Shown one piece after another: positions 16,730-23,455 of a DNA stretch of 32,870 bases (its first letter is position 1; each line of letters begins with the position of its first letter). A program made the position numbers and the translations under genes. The notes under the pieces are model-generated. The model was not told where the DNA came from, searched no databases, and saw nothing but the letters and a program-made list of their open reading frames with translations. Source of the DNA: Gemmatimonadales bacterium (GTDB lineage Bacteria > Gemmatimonadota > Gemmatimonadetes > Gemmatimonadales > GWC2-71-9); NCBI GenBank assembly GCA_013813875.1, contig JACCQZ010000046.1:1-32870 (forward strand). Direction: 5' to 3'.

Positions 16730-18144
16730 CGGACCCCCCTGGCGGCGCGCCACTCCCGGCAAGCGTGCAGCGGGATGACTTTTCCCGGATTGGCCCGCTC
16801 GGCCGGGTCGAACACCCGCCGCACCGCGCGCATGGCGCCGAGCGTCTCCGCGTCGAAGATCGAGGGCATGTAGTCAATCTTGTCGGAACCGACTCCATGC
16901 TCCCCGGTAATGCTTCCGCCGGCCGCGACGCAAGCGGCCATGATGTCCCGGCAGGCGTCGTGCACCCGGCCGGCCACATTCGGATCGCGCCGGTCGAAGC
17001 TGATATTGGGATGCAGGTTTCCGTCTCCCGCATGGAAGACGTTGCTGATGGTGAGTCCGTAGCTCAGGCGGATCTCTTCGATTCGATCCATGATGTCGGG
17101 CAACGCCGAGCGGGGGACGACGGCGTCCTGCACCGCGAGGTCGGGCGCGATCCGGCCCATGGCGCCGAACGCCTTCTTCCGCCCCTGCCACAGCCGGGCG
17201 CGATCGGCCGGGGTGGAGGCGCTCCGCACCGTCCGCGCCCCCCGCTCCTGCAGCAGGGAGACGACGGTTTTCGCCTCTGCCTCCACCGCATCGGTCTGGC
17301 CGTCGAGCTCCACCAGGAGCACCGCGGCGGCATCGGTGGGATAGCCGGCGGCGTAGATCGAAGCCTCGACCGCGGCCACGCAGGCCCGATCCATCATCTC
17401 CAGAGCGGCGGGGACGATTCCCGCGGCGATGATGGCCGATACCGCCTGACTCGCGGCGCGCACCGTGGAAAAATCGGCGAGCATGGTTCGCACGCTCTCG
17501 GGCAGCGGCTCGAGCCGCACGGTGATCTCGGTGGCTATCCCGAACATTCCTTCGCTGCCCACGAAGAGCCCCACCAGATCGGGGCCCCACGGCTCGCCTT
17601 GACGGGAGCCCAGCCGGGTGGTGGAACCGTCGGGCAGCACCACCTCGAGCTCGACGATGTGATTGGTGGTCACGCCGTACTTGAGACAGTGAGGCCCGCC
17701 CGCGTTCTCGGCCACGTTGCCGCCCACGGTGCACGCCGCCTGACTCGAGGGGTCGGGCACGTACTGGAGACCGTGGGGAGCGGTGGCCTCGGAGAGTCGC
17801 GCGTTGACCACGCCCGGCTCCACCCGCGCCCGCCGCCGGCAGGGGTCCACCTGCAGAATGCGATTCATCCGTCCCAGCGCGATGAGTACCGCGTCGGGAT
17901 CGGCGACGGCGCCGCCGGAGAGACCGGTTCCCGCTCCCCGGGCCACGAACGGCACGTCCACCAGATGCAGCAGCCGCACTACCTCGCACACTTCACCCGC
18001 GGTCTTCGGCATGACCACCACGCCGGGATAGGACTCACGGGTGGGTAACCCATCCATAGTGTAGGTGGCCAGCTCAGCCCGCCGGTGCCGCAGCCAGCGC
18101 GGCCCCACGATTCGGCCGAGGGCCTCGATGAGCTCGGGCTTCAT
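16726..18144 (-). CDS. glcD: Glycolate oxidase catalytic subunit GlcD
   Basis: A 472-residue FAD-linked oxidase, the catalytic subunit oxidising glycolate (or a related 2-hydroxyacid such as D-lactate) to glyoxylate. The flavin PCMH fold shows RGAGTGLSGG at residues 69-78 and CTVGGNVAENAGGPHCLKYG. The C-terminal FAD-oxidase domain has FHAGDGNLHPNISFD and GEHGVGSDK. The ATG at 18144 overlaps the stop of the LON-domain gene as ATGA, which fixes the start; an extended upstream frame is rejected. It is followed by glcE and glcF, so the complete three-subunit enzyme is present. The D-lactate alternative is less likely because all three glc genes are together. Confidence 0.93.
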   Translation of the reverse strand: MKPELIEALGRIVGPRWLRHRRAELATYTMDGLPTRESYPGVVVMPKTAGEVCEVVRLLHLVDVPFVARGAGTGLSGGAVADPDAVLIALGRMNRILQVDPCRRRARVEPGVVNARLSEATAPHGLQYVPDPSSQAACTVGGNVAENAGGPHCLKYGVTTNHIVELEVVLPDGSTTRLGSRQGEPWGPDLVGLFVGSEGMFGIATEITVRLEPLPESVRTMLADFSTVRAASQAVSAIIAAGIVPAALEMMDRACVAAVEASIYAAGYPTDAAAVLLVELDGQTDAVEAEAKTVVSLLQERGARTVRSASTPADRARLWQGRKKAFGAMGRIAPDLAVQDAVVPRSALPDIMDRIEEIRLSYGLTISNVFHAGDGNLHPNISFDRRDPNVAGRVHDACRDIMAACVAAGGSITGEHGVGSDKIDYMPSIFDAETLGAMRAVRRVFDPAERANPGKVIPLHACREWRAARGVR

Positions 18145-18809
18145 GTTCCAGCGAGCAGGTCGGGGTGGCCCGACCCTTGGCCGTTGGTGGGGGCGCACCG
18201 GTGGACCCGAAGTGCCGATTCGACGGCGCTGGTGAGAATCGGAAGCAGAAGAAGCAGGGCACCGACCCGCCGCGCCGTCGAGCGCTCGGCGAGCAGGCGC
18301 TGCTTGACCCCGGGATCGCACTCGACGGCGGCGGCTACGTGGAAGGAGAGCTCCAGCGGCACATCGGGAAGGGTAGGCTCATCGGGCCCGATGTCGTTGA
18401 GCTGCCGAAGCAAGGCGTAGTAGCGTTGGAACTGTTGGCGCAGGCGGGTAAGCTCATCGTCCGGCGGAGCGGTAGCCGGCTGCTCATCGAAGGTCTCCAC
18501 CAGCGCGACGTGGTAGGGCACCGCCTCTTCCAGCACGCGCACCACCACAAATCGCTGCCCCCCGACCACGACGATGGTTGCCCGGCCGTCGGGCAGATCC
18601 TGGTGCACCCGGATCTCCGCGATGCACCCCACCGTTCCGGCGTCCGGCACCTCCCCAGCCGCCCCCGGCGGCGTGATCCCGAACTTCCGCTCTCCCGCAA
18701 GACAATCCGCCAGCATCTGCTGATACCGCGGCTCGAAGATGTGCAGCGGCAGTGGAGTGCCGGGAAAGAGGACGGCAGAGAGAGGAAAGATCGGGAGACG
18801 AGCGGGCAT
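18141..18809 (-). CDS. LON substrate-binding domain protein
   Basis: A 222-residue protein made only of the N-terminal substrate-binding domain of Lon protease: RLPIFPLSAVLFPGTPLPLHIFEPRY and CLAGERKFGI are characteristic. A helical tail follows, with no AAA or protease part. Stand-alone LON-domain proteins (YcaO/PUA-LON type) are common in bacteria and their function is poorly known; peptide recognition is a family-based guess. The ATG at 18809 begins the domain at once, while the longer frame runs into the AAGTGACA repeat and is rejected. Its stop codon overlaps the glcD start, so it is the first gene of the glc run after the repeat. Confidence 0.85.
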   Translation of the reverse strand: MPARLPIFPLSAVLFPGTPLPLHIFEPRYQQMLADCLAGERKFGITPPGAAGEVPDAGTVGCIAEIRVHQDLPDGRATIVVVGGQRFVVVRVLEEAVPYHVALVETFDEQPATAPPDDELTRLRQQFQRYYALLRQLNDIGPDEPTLPDVPLELSFHVAAAVECDPGVKQRLLAERSTARRVGALLLLLPILTSAVESALRVHRCAPTNGQGSGHPDLLAGT

Positions 18810-18824
18810 TAGGGAAGATAAACG

Positions 18825-18957
18825 AGTGACAAGTGCAAAAGTGGCCAGTGACAAGGGGGCGGCAAATGGCAAGTGCGGAATGGGAGCTGGGCATCCACTG
18901 CCAGCTTCCACTCCGCACTTGCCACTTCAACACTTGTTACTTGCCACTTTCTACTCG
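18825..18957. repeat. AAGTGACA-type inverted array, copy 2
   Basis: GAGTGACAAGTGC, AGTGGCCAGTGACAAG and GGCAAATGGCAAGTGCGG units on the left face CCACTCCGCACTTGCC and CACTTGTTACTTGCC on the right. The core arms 18868-18890 and 18901-18923 match in 21 of 23 positions around a ten-base loop. It separates the sigma factor gene from the LON-domain gene on the same strand, and could terminate or attenuate read-through. Confidence 0.8.
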
Positions 18958-18960
18958 CCT

Positions 18961-19854
18961 TTACGCCGCCCCCCAATACCCCCTGAGCGAGCGAATATCC
19001 GGCGAGTCGCGCAGCTTCTCGAAGGCGCGCTCGCGGATCTGGCGGATGCGCTCGCGGGTGACACCGAGCAGCTCGCCGATCTTTTCGAGCGTGAGCGCCT
19101 CGGAGCCCTCTTCCAGGCCGTAGTAAAGGGAGAGGATCTTCTGTTCGCGAGGGGTGAGGTGACGCTGGAAGATGCGGTCTATGAACTCGCGCTGAAGACG
19201 CGCGTCCGTCATCTCCTCGATCTCGATGGAGCCGGTGCCGGCTACCCGATCGCCGAAGGTGCTGGCGCTGCGCTCCTGCCGCTCGACCGGTGCGTCGAGC
19301 GAAACCTCCGTGGAGGTCATCCGCCGGGCGGAGCGGATGTTGTCTACGGTGTCGTTGAGGGCGGTCGCGATTTCCTGGTCGGTGGGCTCGCGGCCCAGCT
19401 CCTGAGCCAGGAAGCTCTGGGCTCTCCCCATGCGTACCAGCGCGGAGTTCTGGTTCAGGGGGATCCGCACACTTCGAGTCTGCTCCGCGAGCGCTTTGAG
19501 CACTGCCTGGCGAACCCACCAGACCGCGTAGGAGATGAACTTCACGCCGTGATCGGGATCGAACTTCTTGACCGCCTTGAGCAGTCCCTCGTTGCCGATG
19601 GCCACCAGCTCGGAGAGGTCGAGGCCGTGCCCCTGGTACTTCTTCACGTAGGAAATCACGAACCGCAGGTTGGCGGTCACCAGCCGCTCGGCCGCCAGGT
19701 CGTCTCCGGCCAGGGCGCAGCGAGCCAGACGCTTCTCCTCGGCGGGGTCGGAGATCATGGGGAGCTTCTGGATGTCCAGGAGGTACTGATCGAAGGCGCC
19801 GGAAGGAGATGCGCGCACGATTGCGCGGACTTTCCCGGGACGTACGTGGGCCAT
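18961..19854 (-). CDS. RpoD/SigA-family RNA polymerase sigma factor
   Basis: A 297-residue sigma-70 factor that directs RNA polymerase to promoters. Region 1.2 (SGAFDQYLLDIQKLPMIS) is present but region 1.1 is absent. Region 2 contains RLVTANLRFVISYVKKYQG, DLSELVAIGNEGLLKAVKKFD and FISYAVWWVRQAV. Region 3 has GREPTDQEIATALN. Region 4 has LTPREQKILSLYYGL and TLEKIGELLGVTRERIRQIR. It could be the principal factor of a phylum with short SigA, as in Bacteroidota, or a group 2 paralogue; the sequence alone does not decide. The ATG at 19854 is preferred to a TTG two codons upstream. A strong promoter lies upstream. Confidence 0.88.
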   Translation of the reverse strand: MAHVRPGKVRAIVRASPSGAFDQYLLDIQKLPMISDPAEEKRLARCALAGDDLAAERLVTANLRFVISYVKKYQGHGLDLSELVAIGNEGLLKAVKKFDPDHGVKFISYAVWWVRQAVLKALAEQTRSVRIPLNQNSALVRMGRAQSFLAQELGREPTDQEIATALNDTVDNIRSARRMTSTEVSLDAPVERQERSASTFGDRVAGTGSIEIEEMTDARLQREFIDRIFQRHLTPREQKILSLYYGLEEGSEALTLEKIGELLGVTRERIRQIRERAFEKLRDSPDIRSLRGYWGAA

Positions 19855-19936
19855 AAACAACCCCGCAGAAGGTTGAACCTGACTACAGGAATGTGACGAG
19901 TGCGCCGACCAGAGCTATTCGAGGAGAGGAGCAGCC

Positions 19937-19965
19937 AATATATGGACCGACCGGAGCCGGGTCAA
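19937..19965 (-). promoter_or_regulatory. Sigma-70-type promoter of the sigma factor gene
   Basis: On the minus strand TTGACC (19960-19965) is followed by a 17-base spacer and TATATT (19937-19942), close to consensus with ideal spacing. Transcription would begin near 19930, about 75 bases before the sigma gene start. The segment is also AT-richer than its surroundings. Confidence 0.6.
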
Positions 19966-19985
19966 GCAAAATACGATATCCACAT

Positions 19986-20000
19986 CACAAAGTGTTTGTG
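19986..20000. promoter_or_regulatory. Inverted repeat near sigma promoter
   Basis: CACAAA and TTTGTG arms spaced by GTG form a small dyad about 20 bases upstream of the -35 box. It could be an operator; no family is recognised. Confidence 0.25.
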
Positions 20001-20092
20001 GGTAACCAGTTTCTTACTTTGTCCACTCCGGCGGCCGGGCCGGGTGCAACCGAGGTATATGGATAATGTTTAAATATTTGTGGGAATTGAAC

Positions 20093-21184
20093 TTAGATGA
20101 TCGCTGCCAGGGCCTCGCGGATCCGGCTCTCCGGAGCATCGGCGGTCCACCCCTCCGCCGAGTGCATTTCGCCTACGGCGCGGGGCAGGGCGAAGCGGAT
20201 GCGCGCGTTGCGGTTTTTCTTGTCGCTCCTCATGGCCTCCGTCACCTGCCCCGGCGAGAGGGTCCCGGCGTAGCGGAGGGGTAGTCCGAGTCTTTGCAGC
20301 AGAGCCTCTACCGCGGTCCTCACTTCCGCGGACGCCATCCCCAACAGCCGGGCCAGCTCGCACTCCGCCACCAGGCCCAGGGCAACCGCCTCGCCATGGC
20401 TCAGTCGGTAGTCGGTGACCCGCTCCAGGGCATGCGCCACGGTGTGGCCGGCGTTGAGGATGGCCCGGCGCCCGTCCTCCCGCTCGTCCGCGCCCACCAC
20501 CTCCGCTTTGATCTCGACGCTCCGGCGCACCAGCCGGGTCAGGGTGGCGAGGTCGCGCCGGCCCAGGGGGTCAGCTTCCCGGCCTATCCAATCGAAGTAG
20601 TCCCGGTCCGCGATGAGCCCGTGCTTGACCGCTTCGGCCAGCCCGCTTCGAAACTCTCGCTCGGGAAGGGTGCCGAGCACCGCCGGGTCGGCCACCACGG
20701 CAACCGGCGGATGAAAAGCGCCGATCAGATTCTTGCCCTGCGGAGCATCCACGCCCGTCTTGCCCCCCACCGAGGCGTCGAGCATGGCGAGCAGTGTGGT
20801 CGGCACCTGGATACAAGGCACCCCTCGCATGTACGTGGCAGCCACAAAGCCCGCCAGATCGCCGGCCACCCCGCCGCCGAGCGCTATGATCCCGCTGTCG
20901 CGCCCGTATCCTCTCTCGAGCAGGCCGTCGGTGAGCCGGGCCCACCACTCCCGCGACTTGGAGGCCTCCCCTGCCGGAAAGGTGAGCGCCTCACCCCGCC
21001 ACTGGTCGCCGGGGCCGAGTTTCCGCTCCAGATAGAGCTGGTATACGGTGTCGTCCGCGATCATGGCCGAGCGCAGGCCGGCCAAGTGGTGGGAGGCGAT
21101 CGCCGGCAATCGCGCGAGGGCTCCCGCTTCGACGTAGACCGGGTAGCTCCCGAGCGCGTGAGTGACGGTCACCGGCTCCGTCAC
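20093..21184 (-). CDS. aroB: 3-dehydroquinate synthase
   Basis: A 363-residue enzyme of the shikimate pathway, converting DAHP to 3-dehydroquinate with NAD+ and a divalent metal in the cytoplasm. GGGVAGD at residues 103-109, SVGGKTGVD at 138-146, GLAEAVKHGLI, NAGHTVAHALE and LSHGEAVALG carry the known NAD-, substrate- and metal-binding residues. The GTG at 21184 overlaps the stop codon of the adenosyltransferase gene as GTGA, fixing the start; a much longer open frame in phase is a shadow of that upstream gene. Length is typical. The link with cobalamin metabolism is positional only. Confidence 0.93.
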   Translation of the reverse strand: MTEPVTVTHALGSYPVYVEAGALARLPAIASHHLAGLRSAMIADDTVYQLYLERKLGPGDQWRGEALTFPAGEASKSREWWARLTDGLLERGYGRDSGIIALGGGVAGDLAGFVAATYMRGVPCIQVPTTLLAMLDASVGGKTGVDAPQGKNLIGAFHPPVAVVADPAVLGTLPEREFRSGLAEAVKHGLIADRDYFDWIGREADPLGRRDLATLTRLVRRSVEIKAEVVGADEREDGRRAILNAGHTVAHALERVTDYRLSHGEAVALGLVAECELARLLGMASAEVRTAVEALLQRLGLPLRYAGTLSPGQVTEAMRSDKKNRNARIRFALPRAVGEMHSAEGWTADAPESRIREALAAII

Positions 21185-21726
21185 CAGGTCACATCTCCGG
21201 TACCCTGCCGGTGGTTGGCCACCCGCGCCAGGGTGAAGAGCAGATCGGAGAGCCGGTTGAGGTAGACCACGAACAGCACCGGCACCTCGGCCTCGTGCCC
21301 GAGGTGGATGACGCTCCGCTCGGCGCGGCGGCACACCGTCCGGGCCAGGTGGAGCGACGCGGCCTTGGGCGTTCCGGCCGGCAGCACGAAGGCGCGCAGC
21401 GGAGTCAGCTCCACGTCGGCCTCGTCCATGACCCGCTCGAACAGGGCGACGCGCTCCTCGGAGAGGTCGGCCTTCTGGAGCGCCCTGGCCACCTTGTCCG
21501 GGTCGGGCGTGGCCAGATGGCCGCCGATGGAAAAGAGATCGCGCTGGACCGACTCGAGGAGTGGATCGAAGAATTCCACCGGCGCGGCCGCTCGAGCGAC
21601 ACCGAGGGCCGAGTTGAGCTCGTCCACATCTCCATAGGCGGCCACCCGCGGATGGTCCTTGGGAACCCGCCCGCCGCCGAACAGTCCGGTGTCGCCTTGG
21701 TCGCCGGTTTTGGTGTAGATGGGCAT
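21181..21726 (-). CDS. PduO-type ATP:cob(I)alamin adenosyltransferase
   Basis: A 181-residue enzyme that attaches the adenosyl group of ATP to cob(I)alamin to make coenzyme B12. The N-terminal TKTGDQGDTGLFGG is the family ATP-binding signature, and the helical core with LARTVCRRAERSVIHL and FVVYLNRLSDLLFTLAR matches PduO/MMAB. The ATG at 21726 (MPIYTKTGDQG) begins at the signature; upstream sequence in frame is the GTCGAAG repeat and is excluded. It is translationally coupled to aroB. No B12 biosynthesis genes are in the window, so it probably serves salvage or repair of cofactor for B12-dependent enzymes elsewhere. Confidence 0.92.
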   Translation of the reverse strand: MPIYTKTGDQGDTGLFGGGRVPKDHPRVAAYGDVDELNSALGVARAAAPVEFFDPLLESVQRDLFSIGGHLATPDPDKVARALQKADLSEERVALFERVMDEADVELTPLRAFVLPAGTPKAASLHLARTVCRRAERSVIHLGHEAEVPVLFVVYLNRLSDLLFTLARVANHRQGTGDVTW

Positions 21727-21729
21727 GGT

Positions 21730-21814
21730 TAGGTCGAAGGTCGAAGGTCGAAGGTCTTGGGTCCGTGGGGGAAGACGCTCGGGACCACACGACCCAAGAC
21801 CTTCGACCTTCGAC
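21730..21814. repeat. GTCGAAG-type hairpin, copy 2
   Basis: Three GTCGAAG units then GTCTTGGGTC on the left (21730-21763) face an exact 24-base complement on the right (21791-21814), with a 27-base loop. The element starts four bases before the adenosyltransferase start codon and ends 33 bases before the start of the divergent reductase gene. Confidence 0.85.
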
Positions 21815-21847
21815 AAACTATCTTCATCCCATCTCCCATCGCCAGGA

Positions 21848-22879
21848 ATGCCCGTGTCCCAGCAGGAACTCAAAGATATCTCCATCATCGGCGGCGGGCC
21901 CACCGGGCTGTTTGCCGCGTTCTACGCCGGCATGCGGGGGGCGTCCGCGCGCATCATTGACGCGCTGCCCGCGCTGGGCGGGCAGCTCATGGCGCTCTAC
22001 CCCGAGAAGTTCATCTTCGACGTGGCGGGGTTTCCCAAAGTGCTCGCCAAGGATCTCGTGCGCGACATGGTGACACAGGGTCTGCAGTTCGGCGCCACCG
22101 CCCATCTGGGTGAAGTGGTCACCGGACTTCGCCGCATCGAGGAGGGCGACGAAGGTCACTTCGTAGTGGAGACCTCGGAAGGCGAGTACCCCTCGCGCAC
22201 CATCCTGATCGCCGCCGGCATCGGCGCCTTCGAGGCGCGCCGGCTCGGCATCGAGGGCGAGGAGCGGTTCGAGGAGAGAGGACTCTACTTCAAGGTTCTC
22301 GACCCCAAGCAGTTCGCCGGGAAGCGGGTGCTGCTGGTCGGTGGCGGCGACTCCGCGTTCGACTGGGCCGTCAATCTCCAGGGTGTGGCCAAGTCCATCA
22401 TGCTCATTCACCGGCGCGACGGCTTCCGCGCCCACGCCGCCACCATCCGCCAGGTCGAGGAGTTCCAGCGCTGCGGGCAGTGTCAGCTACGCACCTTCTG
22501 GGAGGTGAAGGCGCTGCACGGCAACGGGCAGGTGGAGCGGGTCACCCTGGTCAACAACAAGACCAAGGACGAAGAGACCCTGGAAATGGATGCCGTCATT
22601 CCGCTGCTGGGTTTCCACTCCGATCTTGGCGCGATCAAGCAATGGGGTCTCGACACCGAGAAGGCCGACATCAAGGTGGATCAGGTGATGGCTACCAACG
22701 TCCCCGGGATCTACGCCGCCGGAGACATCACCGCGTATCCGGGCAAGCTCAAGCTGATCGCCACCGGCGCCTCCGAAGCCTGCATCGCGGTGAACAACGC
22801 CGTGCACCTCATCAACCCCAAGGCCAAGGTCAACCCGGGCCATTCCTCCAATCTGGCCATCTTCGGCCAGAGCGAGTAG
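21848..22879 (+). CDS. Thioredoxin reductase-like ferredoxin-NADP+ reductase
   Basis: A 343-residue flavoprotein expected to pass electrons between NADPH and ferredoxin or flavodoxin. The FAD-binding dinucleotide fold IIGGGPTGLFAAFYAG opens at residue 13, and the NADP fold VLLVGGGDSAFDWA lies at 161-174, followed by IHRRDGFRAH; GIYAAGDITAYPGKLKLIATG closes the FAD site. The usual thioredoxin reductase CxxC between the two folds is missing, which favours the TrxR-like FNR group. A CGQC pair at C209-C212 lies instead in the NADP domain and is unusual. The ATG at 21848 has only a weak AGGA before it. SixA is convergent downstream. Confidence 0.9.
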   Translation: MPVSQQELKDISIIGGGPTGLFAAFYAGMRGASARIIDALPALGGQLMALYPEKFIFDVAGFPKVLAKDLVRDMVTQGLQFGATAHLGEVVTGLRRIEEGDEGHFVVETSEGEYPSRTILIAAGIGAFEARRLGIEGEERFEERGLYFKVLDPKQFAGKRVLLVGGGDSAFDWAVNLQGVAKSIMLIHRRDGFRAHAATIRQVEEFQRCGQCQLRTFWEVKALHGNGQVERVTLVNNKTKDEETLEMDAVIPLLGFHSDLGAIKQWGLDTEKADIKVDQVMATNVPGIYAAGDITAYPGKLKLIATGASEACIAVNNAVHLINPKAKVNPGHSSNLAIFGQSE

Positions 22880-22899
22880 GCGGCGGGAAGGCTTCGCCG

Positions 22900-23388
22900 T
22901 CAGAGAAACTTGGGCCGCAGCAGGAATCTGAGCTCCCCCGCGCCCGGCGCCAGCTCTCCCAGCTCGATCCCCATCACCCCGCTCTTGGGAAATTCCACTC
23001 GGAGGCTCGTCGCGGAGCCACCCAGGACAATCGCGGCCAGCTCCTCCATCCAGGGGGAGTGTCCCACCATTGCCACGATGTCGTCCGGGCCACGGTCACC
23101 GATGTAGTCGGAGAGGCGGATGAGGTCGGGATCCTGGGCCAGCGGGTCGCAGGGAACCGCCGGCTGCGTGAGCCGCGACTCCGCGATCAGGATGTCGGCG
23201 GTCTGGGAGGCGCGGACCCATGGGCTGGTGAGCACGCTGTGAGGGACCAGGTCGAGCCGGCGCAACGCTCGGCTCACCTTGCGGTGGGTCTTTCGTCCCT
23301 TGTCGGTGAGGGGACGGTCGCGATCGTCGGGCCACTGCGCGGAGTCGCGCTCGCCGGCGTGGGCGTGACGGACGAGGAGGAGGAGCAT
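22900..23388 (-). CDS. sixA: Phosphohistidine phosphatase SixA-like
   Basis: A 162-residue histidine phosphatase. The catalytic motif LVRHAHAGE with H8 at the very N-terminus, ALRRLDLVPHSVLTSPWVRASQTA and the later MVGHSPWMEELA (second catalytic histidine) are those of SixA, which removes phosphate from phosphohistidine in phosphotransfer proteins. The short length fits SixA rather than phosphoglycerate mutase. The ATG at 23388 has GGAG nine bases upstream; the longer frame to 23445 reads MSSRAQRGILPGHP, a translated repeat, and is rejected. The true substrate in this organism is unknown. Confidence 0.85.
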   Translation of the reverse strand: MLLLLVRHAHAGERDSAQWPDDRDRPLTDKGRKTHRKVSRALRRLDLVPHSVLTSPWVRASQTADILIAESRLTQPAVPCDPLAQDPDLIRLSDYIGDRGPDDIVAMVGHSPWMEELAAIVLGGSATSLRVEFPKSGVMGIELGELAPGAGELRFLLRPKFL

Positions 23389-23411
23389 AGGGGTCTCCGA
23401 TCGGGGATGCC

Positions 23412-23443
23412 CAGGCAAGATCCCTCGCTGCGCTCGGGATGAC
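23412..23443. repeat. Half copy of a CHPERSEG-type repeat, copy E
   Basis: Read on the minus strand it is GTCATCCCGAGCGCAGCGAG then GGATCTTGCC. It is related to, but distinct from, the left arm of the palindromes at 4500 and 24930. The opposing arm is missing. It sits between dacB and sixA, both on the minus strand. One frame reads CHPERSEGS. Confidence 0.65.
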
Positions 23444-23455
23444 AACGGTGGCCCC

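Noticed and set aside
21185-21790. Extension of aroB upstream to 21790
   Set aside because: The added residues are an out-of-frame reading of the adenosyltransferase gene; the GTGA overlap at 21181-21184 gives a normal AroB start.
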